DNA of 12,158 nt from Candidatus Omnitrophota bacterium (GTDB taxonomy: Bacteria; Omnitrophota; Gorgyraeia; Gygaellales; Profunditerraquicolaceae): positions 1 through 12,158 of the forward strand of contig JAPLLM010000118.1 in assembly GCA_026387555.1 (NCBI GenBank). The letters run 5' to 3'. Below the pieces are notes generated by a model. It made no database searches. It was not told where the DNA came from and worked only from the letters and a program-made list of their open reading frames with translations. A program made the translations under genes and the position numbers. Position 1 is the first letter of the stretch. Each line of letters begins with the position of its first letter. Below are positions 1-6,416 of the stretch, one piece after another.

Positions 1-690
1 GTAATATTTTGTATCCTTATCCACCATGCCTTTTAATACGGATTTAGCCACCACATCGATAATTTCCTGCCGCGCTTTGGAAGTAATATGCTTTCCGGTC
101 TTATCAAGGATATCGTCGGTATGCTGGCAGGCAAGGACCACGGAGTCAACGCGCATAGGCCGGCCATCGCAATACTCAACGGTTACCTGCGATTTACAAT
201 CCGGGCCTAAATATTTTAAGATGTTGCCCCTGCGCACATCAGCCATACGCTTGACTAATTTGTGCGCCAGCGTTATGGGTAAAGGCATAAGTTCCTTGGT
301 TTCATTGCAGGCATAACCGAACATAATACCCTGGTCACCCGCGCCGCCGACATTAACGCCTTGGGCAATATCAGGCGACTGCCTGTTGATGGCATTAAGA
401 ATAGCGCAGGTATGAAAATCAAATCCGTATTTAGGATGAGTATACCCTATTTCTTCGATAACCTCACGGCTTAGTTTATGTATATCAATATAGGCGTTGG
501 TGGTGATTTCCCCGCCCACAACCAATAATCCCATAGTGACATATGTCTCGCAAGCGACTCTTGCATGCTCGCGGTCATTATCTTCTTTTAATATTTTATC
601 CAATACTGCATCCGAAATCTGGTCGCAGACCTTATCCGGATGGCCCTCGCCTACAGACTCGGAAGTAAAAAAATGCTTGCGGCTTGACAT
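1..690 (-). CDS. metK: S-adenosylmethionine synthetase, N-terminal 230 residues (cut by window edge)
   Basis: MetK makes S-adenosylmethionine from ATP and methionine in the cytoplasm. The frame is open from the ATG at 690 to the window edge and gives 230 residues. Family members are about 380-400 residues, so the C-terminal part lies outside. Visible family motifs are [20 protein letters not shown] at residues 11-30, where His17 is the counterpart of the catalytic histidine, [14 protein letters not shown] at about 57-70, and [12 protein letters not shown] at 116-127, the ATP/methionine loop. The start is set by a good Shine-Dalgarno (AAAGGAGG-like, TCCTCCTT on the plus strand at 695-702) five bases upstream. 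It is the last gene of the leftward run. It is separated from the nucleotidyltransferase gene by 64 bases that carry a strong hairpin. No canonical SAM riboswitch was recognised. The identification is secure. Confidence 0.97.
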   Translation of the reverse strand, partial: MSSRKHFFTSESVGEGHPDKVCDQISDAVLDKILKEDNDREHARVACETYVTMGLLVVGGEITTNAYIDIHKLSREVIEEIGYTHPKYGFDFHTCAILNAINRQSPDIAQGVNVGGAGDQGIMFGYACNETKELMPLPITLAHKLVKRMADVRRGNILKYLGPDCKSQVTVEYCDGRPMRVDSVVLACQHTDDILDKTGKHITSKARQEIIDVVAKSVLKGMVDKDTKYY

Positions 691-694
691 CAGC

Positions 695-702
695 TCCTCC
701 TT
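695..702 (-). promoter_or_regulatory. Shine-Dalgarno of metK
   Basis: On the minus strand this reads AAGGAGGA, a near-perfect anti-16S match, followed by GCTG and the metK ATG. It fixes the metK start. It lies only five bases past the foot of the hairpin at 708-750, so that structure would sit immediately 5' of the ribosome landing site without hiding it. Confidence 0.8.
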
Positions 703-707
703 AATGA

Positions 708-750
708 GCACTTGACTTACGAACACACCCGTGTGAGTAAGTCAATGTGC
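708..750 (-). repeat. 43-base near-perfect inverted repeat (hairpin) in the metK leader
   Basis: Arms 708-720 and 737-750 pair over 13 base pairs (GCAC plus TTGACTTAC against its complement) with one bulged base at 746. An inner CACA/TGTG stem at 724-735 closes on a four-base loop. The structure fills most of the gap between the nucleotidyltransferase stop (755) and the metK Shine-Dalgarno. There is no T-run on either side, so it is not a convincing intrinsic terminator. It could be an mRNA-stabilising or processing hairpin, a leader control element, or a short intergenic palindrome or mobile-element remnant. The sequence shows the structure but not the function. Confidence 0.7.
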
Positions 751-754
751 GAAT

Positions 755-1465
755 TTATCCCGAGCGGTTATCTATCAATTCTTTCCCGCGAGGGATCTTT
801 CGTTCGCCGTATACCGGAACCTTTTTTCTCAACCACTCAATATAAAATCCCGTAGCGTCGTGCTTATGTTTATTAGCCCTGGTATAATCCTTCAAGAGCC
901 CCAAACTATCTTTGGGAAAATAATAAAGACACATCGCAACCAAAGTTGATGACGGCTTCTTCGGCTTCTCCTTGAAATCAACGATGCCTTTATTGTGGCT
1001 CAACCTTACCACGCCGTAATTAGCCGCTTCACGCTTATCTTTTATATCATATACGCCTATCGAAGGGCTTGAAGACTTCGCGGCAAAACTTACGAATTTA
1101 TTCAGAGAACCTTCAAAAAGATTATCTCCGCCGATGACGATCAGGTCATCTTTTATCTCCTTAATATCAACGGCGAATTTCATATCGCCTACGGCACCCC
1201 GGCGATCCTTTAAGCTTGAAGTCTTATCATCTACAATACTGATCCTCTTAACGCACTTGAAACCCTTAGACCAGGATCTGAAATCCCTAAGAAACTTGCT
1301 GTTGGTTACTACGATTATCTCGTCTACCGAACCCACCGCAGATATCTTATCCGCGATATAATTTATTATGGGCCTGCCCCCGACCTTAAGTAGGGGCTTG
1401 GGAAAATCCTTCGTTAGCGGGTAAAGCCTTGTGGCGTATCCTGCGGCCAGAATTAATGCCTTCAT
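755..1465 (-). CDS. Sugar-phosphate nucleotidyltransferase (RmlA/MurU-like NTP_transferase family)
   Basis: The protein is 236 residues and should join an NTP to a sugar 1-phosphate to make an NDP-sugar. The N-terminal nucleotide-binding signature is LAAGYATRLYPLTKDFPKP at residues 6-24. A metal-binding IGGDN follows at 111-115, and the EKP segment is at 166-168. The exact sugar and nucleotide cannot be told. The ATG overlaps the upstream pgi stop as ATGA and has no Shine-Dalgarno of its own, so it is probably translated by coupling. The C-terminus is odd. Where relatives usually carry a W-x-D-I-G motif followed by a helix, this one reads GKELIDNRSG and stops, so the tail may be degraded or truncated. 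The family call is firm; the substrate is unknown. Confidence 0.88.
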   Translation of the reverse strand: MKALILAAGYATRLYPLTKDFPKPLLKVGGRPIINYIADKISAVGSVDEIIVVTNSKFLRDFRSWSKGFKCVKRISIVDDKTSSLKDRRGAVGDMKFAVDIKEIKDDLIVIGGDNLFEGSLNKFVSFAAKSSSPSIGVYDIKDKREAANYGVVRLSHNKGIVDFKEKPKKPSSTLVAMCLYYFPKDSLGLLKDYTRANKHKHDATGFYIEWLRKKVPVYGERKIPRGKELIDNRSG

Positions 1466-2241
1466 TTTACAAATACGTCTTTGTAATCAAAATCCAGCGG
1501 CCGGTTTAAAAATCCGAGCTTTGAGGCATCCTCAGTAACCAAAGGATAAATCGGCTTATCAACTTTAAGCCCGAACTTATCGATTCGCGGCGACGGCTTA
1601 AGCATCGTCAACGTTGCGTTCTTTTTAAAATAAGGATTAGCTTTGAATTCTATGCCGCCCTTGGATTTGATTACAAAATAAGCTGCCCCGCCGGCCAATT
1701 TATATAAATCATACTCGGATTTAAATTCGCTGCTCACCCAATTTGAAGTAACCAGATACTCCGGTCCCGGATTAATAAGAATATGCCCGAATCCCGGCGG
1801 GATGACGATCTTCTCTCCGGCCCTGGCCTCAACTACTATAACCTCTTCGATGATCATATGGTCCGCGGTATTAGGCCTCTGCAGCATGCATAAACATTTT
1901 CCGTTAACGACTTCATAAAGCTCGCCAAAACTACCCGGATGATAATGCCCGGCTGTCTTCATCAGCTCTGCGCCCAGCATATCGGGTTTGATCATGGTAA
2001 TATCATAGCGCAGCTTATTTTCTTTGAGCTTAGCCAAATCGTTTATCTTATAAACATCGCGGTACATATAATATAAATCTGCCGGCACGCTGATGGTTTT
2101 ATCTAAAAGCACTTCGCGCATTTCAGCCAAGGTACGTATCCCGGGTTGACTAGAATTTATGCCGCTTTCGAAAGTAAGCTGTGGCTTAGACGTATCCAAT
2201 TTTATCCCTAACCCCGATTTGTGCCTTAAATCAAAGATCAT
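1462..2241 (-). CDS. pgi: Glucose-6-phosphate isomerase, cupin (archaeal) type
   Basis: The 259-residue protein should interconvert glucose 6-phosphate and fructose 6-phosphate with a metal-dependent cupin fold, unrelated to the common PGI fold. The cupin signature is clear: GHYHP at residues 99-102 followed by GELYEVVNGK at 106-115, then PPGFGHILINPG at 148-159. The likely metal ligands are His99, His101, Glu107 and His153, as in the Pyrococcus furiosus enzyme. The spacing between the second His and the Glu is one residue shorter here than I recall for that enzyme. The protein is longer than the roughly 190-residue archaeal form, with extra N- and C-terminal segments. It overlaps ptsI upstream and the nucleotidyltransferase downstream by four bases each, so all three are co-translated. 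A GGGAG-type Shine-Dalgarno precedes the ATG. Other sugar-phosphate cupins are possible but less likely. Confidence 0.85.
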   Translation of the reverse strand: MIFDLRHKSGLGIKLDTSKPQLTFESGINSSQPGIRTLAEMREVLLDKTISVPADLYYMYRDVYKINDLAKLKENKLRYDITMIKPDMLGAELMKTAGHYHPGSFGELYEVVNGKCLCMLQRPNTADHMIIEEVIVVEARAGEKIVIPPGFGHILINPGPEYLVTSNWVSSEFKSEYDLYKLAGGAAYFVIKSKGGIEFKANPYFKKNATLTMLKPSPRIDKFGLKVDKPIYPLVTEDASKLGFLNRPLDFDYKDVFVK

Positions 2242-3968
2242 TTTATTAGCTCCCTTAGTTTTTTTTCCAGATATTCCTCTACTTCCTTACCCGTAGAGAG
2301 CTTCAGCGCCTGCGTAGCTATCTCTTGGGCCTGCTTTAAAGTCACCGAACGGATTATGTATTTTAATTCCGGGATCACCTGCGGAGGCATGCTCAATTCA
2401 TCAAGGCCTAGCCCCAAAAGCATCAGGGCAAAGCTCGGCTCGCCCGCCATTTCTCCGCACATCCCAACTTTTATTTTAGCTTGGTGCGCGGAATTCACGA
2501 TAGTCTTGATCAACCTCAAGACTGCCGGATGCGCCGGCTCATACAAATAAGCCACTTTTTCGTTTACGCGGTCGACCGCAAGCGAATATTGGATAAGGTC
2601 ATTGGTACCAATGCTGAAAAAATTCACTTCCCGCGCCAATATATCAGCGGTGAGCGCCGCCGAGGGGACTTCGATCATCGCTCCTACCTCGACATTTTCG
2701 TTAAAAGGCGTGCCTAATTTCCTTAACTCATCCTTAGCTTCTTTAAGGACTTGATTTGCCTGCTCCAACTCCTCGACCCCCGAGATCATCGGATACATGA
2801 GTTTCAAATTCCCGTGCACGGAGGCGCGGAGTATCGCGCGAAGCTGCAATTTAAAAATATCGGGCCGCGCCAGACAGAAACGGATGGCGCGCCAACCCAA
2901 GAAAGGCTGCATTTCATGTGGGATCTGGAATTGAGACAAAAATTTATCCCCGCCCAAATCCAGCGTCCGGATGATCACCGAATGCGGCTTCATCTCTTCA
3001 GCTACATATTTATACGCCTGATAATGCTCCTCTTCGGTCGGCAAATCCTTTCTGTTCATGTAAAAGAACTCGGTGCGGTAGAGGCCTATCCCTTCAGCGC
3101 CGTGCAATTTCACCGCGGGGACTTCTTCGGGAAACTCGATATTCCCGGTTATCTCGATCTTTTTGCCATCGAGGGTCAACGCAGGCTTATCTTTTACCGC
3201 CAGGAACTTCTCCGCGACACCTCTAAGTTTCTTTTCTTCTTTACGGTATTCTTTAAGGGTAGCCTCGTCGGGATCGATGATGACGATGCCCATGCTTCCG
3301 TCTACGATAAGGATATCCCCGGCCTTGATCCTGGTGGTCGCATCCCGCACGACGACTACGGCCGGTATCTCCAAAGACTTGGCCATGATCGCGGTATGCG
3401 ACGTCTTACCGCCGATATCGGTAATAAACGCGCAGACCTTTTGTTTATGCATCGCCGCCGTATCAGACGGAGACAAATCATGCGCCACTACAATAACCTT
3501 CTCCTTTATATCCCCTAAGCCCTTTTTCTCCTTACCGAGCAGATTCCTTAAGATCCTCTTGCCGACGTCGTTGATATCCGCGGTGCGTTCCTTTAAATAC
3601 TCGTCTTCTATATTAGAAAAGACGTCGATATATTTCTTCAGGACCTCGGAGAAGATGTAGGCGACATTCAGTTTCTCCTTCTTGAGGCGCGAGATGACCT
3701 CTTCAATAAGCATGCGGTCTTCAAGAACCAGGAGATGCGCGTCAAATATCTGCGCCTCCTCCTGCCCCATCTCGGCGCTGATCCTTTTCTGCAGCTCGAT
3801 TATCTCCCTGCGCGTTTTGATCAAGGATTCCTCAAACAGCTGGATCTGCAGAGGAATATCTCCCTGACTGATAGCGTCCTGTGGGATAGTAAATTCCTCT
3901 TTACCTACTTTATAAGCCGGGCCTAACGCAATTCCAGATGCCGCGGCGATCCCCTTAAGGCGTATCAT
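2238..3968 (-). CDS. ptsI: PTS enzyme I (phosphoenolpyruvate-protein phosphotransferase)
   Basis: Enzyme I takes phosphate from PEP and passes it to HPr, the first step of the phosphotransferase relay, in the cytoplasm. At 576 residues it is the normal full length. The order is an N-terminal HPr-binding and phosphohistidine domain, with GGKTSHTAIMAK at 186-197 and phospho-acceptor His191, then the PEP-binding TIM barrel. The barrel carries GLYRTE at 295-300, RTLDLGGDK at 334-342, GTNDLIQY at 454-461 and the active-site Cys504 in GMCGEMAG. All catalytic residues seen in the family are present. The ATG has a GAGGAAG Shine-Dalgarno and overlaps the ptsH stop as ATGA. No EIIB or EIIC permease gene is in the window, so a regulatory role is as likely as sugar uptake. 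Confidence 0.97.
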   Translation of the reverse strand: MIRLKGIAAASGIALGPAYKVGKEEFTIPQDAISQGDIPLQIQLFEESLIKTRREIIELQKRISAEMGQEEAQIFDAHLLVLEDRMLIEEVISRLKKEKLNVAYIFSEVLKKYIDVFSNIEDEYLKERTADINDVGKRILRNLLGKEKKGLGDIKEKVIVVAHDLSPSDTAAMHKQKVCAFITDIGGKTSHTAIMAKSLEIPAVVVVRDATTRIKAGDILIVDGSMGIVIIDPDEATLKEYRKEEKKLRGVAEKFLAVKDKPALTLDGKKIEITGNIEFPEEVPAVKLHGAEGIGLYRTEFFYMNRKDLPTEEEHYQAYKYVAEEMKPHSVIIRTLDLGGDKFLSQFQIPHEMQPFLGWRAIRFCLARPDIFKLQLRAILRASVHGNLKLMYPMISGVEELEQANQVLKEAKDELRKLGTPFNENVEVGAMIEVPSAALTADILAREVNFFSIGTNDLIQYSLAVDRVNEKVAYLYEPAHPAVLRLIKTIVNSAHQAKIKVGMCGEMAGEPSFALMLLGLGLDELSMPPQVIPELKYIIRSVTLKQAQEIATQALKLSTGKEVEEYLEKKLRELIK

Positions 3969-4240
3969 ATTTCTTCCTCGCTCAAGATTATCTTTTCAAG
4001 TTCCAGCATAGCAGAATCAGCGTCGTCTCCCTCGGCTTCAATGACAATAACGCTACCTTTCTCCGCTCCCAGCATAAGAATACCCATAATAGATTTTCCG
4101 TTTACCTCTTCCTGGTCATCATCGCGCTTGACGGTGATGCGGGAATCGAATTTATTGGCGATCTGCACGAACAAAGCAGCAGGGCGCGCGTGCAGCCCGC
4201 TTTTATTCTTCACCGTTAATTTTTTAGTAACGATTGCCAT
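3965..4240 (-). CDS. ptsH: Phosphocarrier protein HPr
   Basis: HPr is the small relay protein between enzyme I and EIIA proteins. With the ATG at 4240 it has 91 residues. SGLHARPAA at 14-22 places the phosphorylated His at position 17, close to the usual 15. NGKSIMGILML at 47-57 holds Ser50, the counterpart of regulatory Ser46, so control by HPr kinase/phosphorylase is possible, although no hprK is in the window. A TTG at 4258 would add six residues and overlap yvcK. I prefer the ATG because it restores normal family length and starts four bases after the yvcK stop. Its Shine-Dalgarno is weak (GAAGAA), suggesting coupling to yvcK. It overlaps ptsI by four bases. Confidence 0.94.
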   Translation of the reverse strand: MAIVTKKLTVKNKSGLHARPAALFVQIANKFDSRITVKRDDDQEEVNGKSIMGILMLGAEKGSVIVIEAEGDDADSAMLELEKIILSEEEI

Positions 4241-4244
4241 ATTA

Positions 4245-5480
4245 TTATATTTCTTCAAGAAGCCCTAAAATAATCTTAGCTAATTTTGCCGGGTCATGGC
4301 GTATAACCCCGTCTTCCACGACTCCGAAATCATCCTCGATCACGCGATAACCCATACTCTCGGCCTTTTTTCTGTCGTTAACTACAAGCCGCGAACCTTG
4401 CTCGACGTAGCGCTTTAATATATCCTCGGTGACTTCACCGGAATTTACGATGCAATAATCCAGGATGCGCGGATGGCTATGCGCCGTAAGTGCCTTAATG
4501 TGGTCGGAAACAGTATACCCGTCAGTCTCACCCGGTTGAGTCATCACGTTGCTTATATAAACCTTGACCGCGGGAGACGCGACTATCGCGTCGGTAATCT
4601 CCCGGATTAGTAGATTAGGAATGATACTCGTATACAATGATCCGGGGCCCAAGACGATCACCTGCGCCTCTTTTATCGCCTTGATGGCATCGGGAGTCGC
4701 CTGCGGGTATTCCGGTTTCAGCCCGACCCTGCTTATGGTCTTAAGGGATTTAGGGATTTGGTTCTCCCCCACCATGGTCGAGCCGTCTTTATACTGCGCT
4801 ACCAATACTACGTTATCCAAAGTCGACGGGATGACCTGCCCCCTTAAAGCCAGGACTTTGCTCGTCTCTTTGATCGCCTTTTCAAAATCCCCGGTAAGGC
4901 GGGTCATGACCGTAATAAAAAGGTTCCCGAAACTATGCCCTTTTAAATCAGAGCTTGTCTCAAATCGAAATTGAAAAAGATCGCGCATCAATGCTGGTGC
5001 ATCGGCTAATGCCACCAGGCAGTTACGGATATCTCCTGGCGGCAGGATATCAAATTCCTGCCTGATGCGGCCGGATGAACCTCCGTCATCGGCAACCGTC
5101 ACTATCGCCGAGATGTTAGAGGTATATTCTTTCAAACCGGTAAGGAGGACCGCTAACCCTGTCCCCCCGCCTAATGTGACCAGGCGCGGGCCGCGGCTTA
5201 AATGCTTCTTCTGGTATAAAATATCGACCAGCTCGCTCCCGCCCGGAGCTAACGCGCCCATAAAAGAACGCATGATCCTTTTGATGCCTAATATCAGTAT
5301 TATGATTCCGGAAATATTGATTACGGCATCCAGTATCTGAATGGCCCAGAAATCGCCTGGCCGGAATATCTTATTCTCTAAAACCAGCAGCAGGACGCCG
5401 AAGAAACTTAAGAGCGCCCAGCGTTTGATCCCGATGCCGGGATAAAGCCATTTTAAGATTCCGTTGACCTTATGCCTCAT
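4245..5480 (-). CDS. yvcK: YvcK/CofD-like (GlmR) family protein with N-terminal membrane anchor
   Basis: The 411-residue protein has a YvcK core. LVTLGGGTGLAVLLTGL occupies about 100-116, TVADDGGSSGRIR about 128-140, and LPPGDIRNCLVAL about 146-158. In Firmicutes this family binds UDP-GlcNAc, is needed for growth on gluconeogenic carbon, and in Bacillus (as GlmR) promotes GlmS activity and cell-wall precursor supply. Before the core are two hydrophobic stretches, roughly residues 20-36 and 50-66, separated by a short polar loop. They should form a membrane hairpin that leaves the catalytic-like domain in the cytoplasm. The ATG overlaps the upstream EIIA stop as TGATG, with no good Shine-Dalgarno. 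It sits between ptsN-like and ptsH genes. The family call is firm; its biochemical role here is inferred from relatives. Confidence 0.92.
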   Translation of the reverse strand: MRHKVNGILKWLYPGIGIKRWALLSFFGVLLLVLENKIFRPGDFWAIQILDAVINISGIIILILGIKRIMRSFMGALAPGGSELVDILYQKKHLSRGPRLVTLGGGTGLAVLLTGLKEYTSNISAIVTVADDGGSSGRIRQEFDILPPGDIRNCLVALADAPALMRDLFQFRFETSSDLKGHSFGNLFITVMTRLTGDFEKAIKETSKVLALRGQVIPSTLDNVVLVAQYKDGSTMVGENQIPKSLKTISRVGLKPEYPQATPDAIKAIKEAQVIVLGPGSLYTSIIPNLLIREITDAIVASPAVKVYISNVMTQPGETDGYTVSDHIKALTAHSHPRILDYCIVNSGEVTEDILKRYVEQGSRLVVNDRKKAESMGYRVIEDDFGVVEDGVIRHDPAKLAKIILGLLEEI

Positions 5481-5950
5481 CAGATCTTCTTTTCGTCTTC
5501 AGCGCTGATAATCTTGATTATGGTTTTTTCGTCGGTAGCAGCACGCAAGCTGTCGCGGAAATATTTATCCTTTAAGAGTCGTGATATCCTTGCCAGGGCT
5601 TTTAAGTGGGGCCCTGCGGAATCTTGAGGAGCAACGAGGAGGAAAAATATGTGCGCCGGTTCTCCGTCTAAGGAATCAAAATCAACGCCTTTCTTGGATA
5701 AACCGAATGCGCCGAGCAGCTTTTCCACGCAATCAGATTTGGCGTGCGGTATGGCGATACCCTGCCCGATAGCGGTAGAGCCCAACGACTCCCGGGCCAT
5801 GAGCGCATCGATCAATTTGTTTTTACAGCGCTTTTCGATTTCGCCGGCGGCGATCAAAACATCGACCAGTTCCTTGATCACCTCTTCCTTTTTTGAAGAC
5901 TTCAGGTCGATAGCGATTGCTTTCTTAGAGAGGAAATCCATAATCAACAT
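5480..5950 (-). CDS. ptsN: PTS EIIA domain protein, PtsN/fructose class (EIIA-Ntr-like)
   Basis: The 156-residue protein is a single EIIA type-2 domain that accepts phosphate from HPr. GQGIAIPHAKSD at 62-73 holds the expected phospho-acceptor His69. GPHLKALARISRLLKD at about 113-128 is the second conserved block, with His115. A single free-standing domain of this size is typical of regulatory EIIA-Ntr rather than a sugar permease subunit. The open frame continues upstream through the tRNA-Gly gene, but the true start is the ATG at 5950, which has a strong AAAGGAGA Shine-Dalgarno. It is the first gene of the ptsN-yvcK-ptsH-ptsI run, and its stop overlaps the yvcK start. A fructose- or mannitol-specific EIIA cannot be excluded, but no EIIBC partner is visible. 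Confidence 0.9.
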   Translation of the reverse strand: MLIMDFLSKKAIAIDLKSSKKEEVIKELVDVLIAAGEIEKRCKNKLIDALMARESLGSTAIGQGIAIPHAKSDCVEKLLGAFGLSKKGVDFDSLDGEPAHIFFLLVAPQDSAGPHLKALARISRLLKDKYFRDSLRAATDEKTIIKIISAEDEKKI

Positions 5951-5955
5951 GTATA

Positions 5956-5963
5956 TCTCCTTT
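5956..5963 (-). promoter_or_regulatory. Shine-Dalgarno that sets the ptsN-like start
   Basis: The minus strand reads AAAGGAGA, then TATAC, then ATG. This site rejects the longer upstream reading frame, whose extra residues would be translated tRNA-Gly sequence. Confidence 0.8.
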
Positions 5964-6007
5964 TTAACAGGTATATCCCTCGCCGCTAAATTTATAGATA
6001 GCGTCTC

Positions 6008-6040
6008 GGGATTAAAAAATTTTATCCCATAAAATTTTTT
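6008..6040 (-). terminator. A/T-rich palindrome between tRNA-Gly and the ptsN-like gene; possible terminator or processing hairpin
   Basis: Bases 6014-6025 and 6029-6040 form a perfect 12-base-pair inverted repeat of only A and T, around a three-base loop. On the minus strand it starts three bases after the tRNA-Gly 3' end, and its distal arm ends in six T. The stem lacks the GC-rich base of a classical intrinsic terminator. A competing smaller hairpin, GGGAT (6008-6012) with ATCCC (6024-6028), uses part of the same bases. Termination of the tRNA transcript, partial read-through into ptsN, or a 3'-processing signal are all possible. Confidence 0.4.
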
Positions 6041-6042
6041 TA

Positions 6043-6115
6043 AGCGGGAGGCGGGATTCGAACCCGTGACATCAACCTTGGCAAGGTTGCGCTCTACCAG
6101 CTGAGCTACTCCCGC
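6043..6115 (-). tRNA. tRNA-Gly (anticodon GCC)
   Basis: The minus strand folds as a full cloverleaf. The seven-base acceptor is GCGGGAG with CTCCCGC, the D arm is GCTC/GAGC, and the anticodon stem CAACC/GGTTG carries loop TTGCCAA with anticodon GCC. The T arm has TTCGAAT and one A-C mismatch at its outer pair. The discriminator base is T, as expected for glycine. CCA is not encoded, so it must be added by tRNA nucleotidyltransferase. It is the last tRNA of the cluster. Confidence 0.96.
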
Positions 6116-6127
6116 GTTACCTAACGC

Positions 6128-6204
6128 GCACCGGCGCAATATCCCCACAAGGGGACACCGGCGCAATTCAAATATGCGCCGGGTGCCAGATTAGCTCCGG
6201 GTGC
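6128..6204 (-). repeat. Cluster of short direct and inverted repeats in the tRNA-Leu/tRNA-Gly spacer
   Basis: CACCGGCGCAAT occurs twice on the plus strand, at 6129-6140 and 6156-6167. The second copy forms an eight-base-pair hairpin (6158-6165 with 6175-6182), and the first copy could pair with the same right arm. Between the copies lies a perfect TCCCC/GGGGA hairpin (6142-6155) with a four-base loop. CCGGGTGC is repeated at 6179-6186 and 6197-6204. No open reading frame or known RNA family was recognised here. It could be a REP-like intergenic palindrome or a structured tRNA-processing spacer. Confidence 0.6.
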
Positions 6205-6235
6205 TGCGATGGAATTTCTTATCTGAAAATTTTCA

Positions 6236-6317
6236 TGGGCGGAAGAGGAGTTGAACCTCCAAGGGTTTCCCCAATAGCTCCTAAGGCTATCGCGTATGCC
6301 AATTCCGCCATCCGCCC
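6236..6317 (-). tRNA. tRNA-Leu (anticodon UAG)
   Basis: This is a class II tRNA of 82 bases. The acceptor GGGCGGA pairs with TCCGCCC. The anticodon stem ATAGC/GCTAT holds loop CTTAGGA, giving anticodon UAG, which reads CUA and possibly other CUN codons. A long variable arm with a GGG/CCC stem follows, and the T loop is TTCAACT. The discriminator is A, as required for leucine. CCA is not encoded. It lies 22 bases after tRNA-Lys and was probably transcribed with it. Confidence 0.96.
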
Positions 6318-6339
6318 GTTAAGGGCAACTTAAATTTAT

Positions 6340-6412
6340 TGAGCCTCCCGCGACTCGAACGCGGCACACCTACCTTAAAAGGGTAGTGCTCTACCAGATG
6401 AGCTAGAGGCCC
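6340..6412 (-). tRNA. tRNA-Lys (anticodon UUU)
   Basis: The cloverleaf is complete. The acceptor GGGCCTC pairs with GAGGCTC, including one G-T wobble, and the D arm is GCTC/GAGC. The anticodon stem CTACC/GGTAG has loop CTTTTAA, so the anticodon is UUU. The T stem CCGCG/CGCGG has loop TTCGAGT. The discriminator is A and CCA is not encoded. Its 5' end is only four bases past the frr stop codon, so it must be released from a transcript that also carries frr, unless a promoter lies inside frr. Confidence 0.97.
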
Positions 6413-6416
6413 GAAT

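Noticed and set aside
708..750. The metK-leader hairpin as an intrinsic terminator or as a known SAM riboswitch
   Set aside because: No T-run follows on either strand, and the simple stem-loop lacks the multi-helix or pseudoknot features of known SAM riboswitches.
2751..3518. 255-residue plus-strand open frame opposite ptsI
   Set aside because: It is a shadow of ptsI: no recognisable domain, Arg/His/Asp-rich composition, and no promoter or Shine-Dalgarno logic.
4241..4258. TTG at 4258 as the ptsH start
   Set aside because: It adds six residues not typical of HPr and overlaps yvcK. The ATG at 4240 gives a normal-length protein with the catalytic His at 17. The alternative is not fully excluded.
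5948..5963. AAGGAGATATACAT upstream of ptsN matches the well-known T7 gene 10 / expression-vector ribosome site
   Set aside because: The flanks do not resemble vector and the downstream gene fits its operon, so this is a chance match to a near-optimal ribosome site and not contamination.
5951..6166. In-frame upstream extension of the ptsN-like gene by about 72 residues
   Set aside because: The extension reads through the tRNA-Gly gene and an A/T palindrome, and a strong Shine-Dalgarno directly precedes the ATG at 5950.
6128..6204. The tRNA-spacer repeats as a CRISPR array
   Set aside because: Only two short direct copies with one spacer-like gap that itself forms a hairpin; no regular repeat-spacer pattern and no cas genes.
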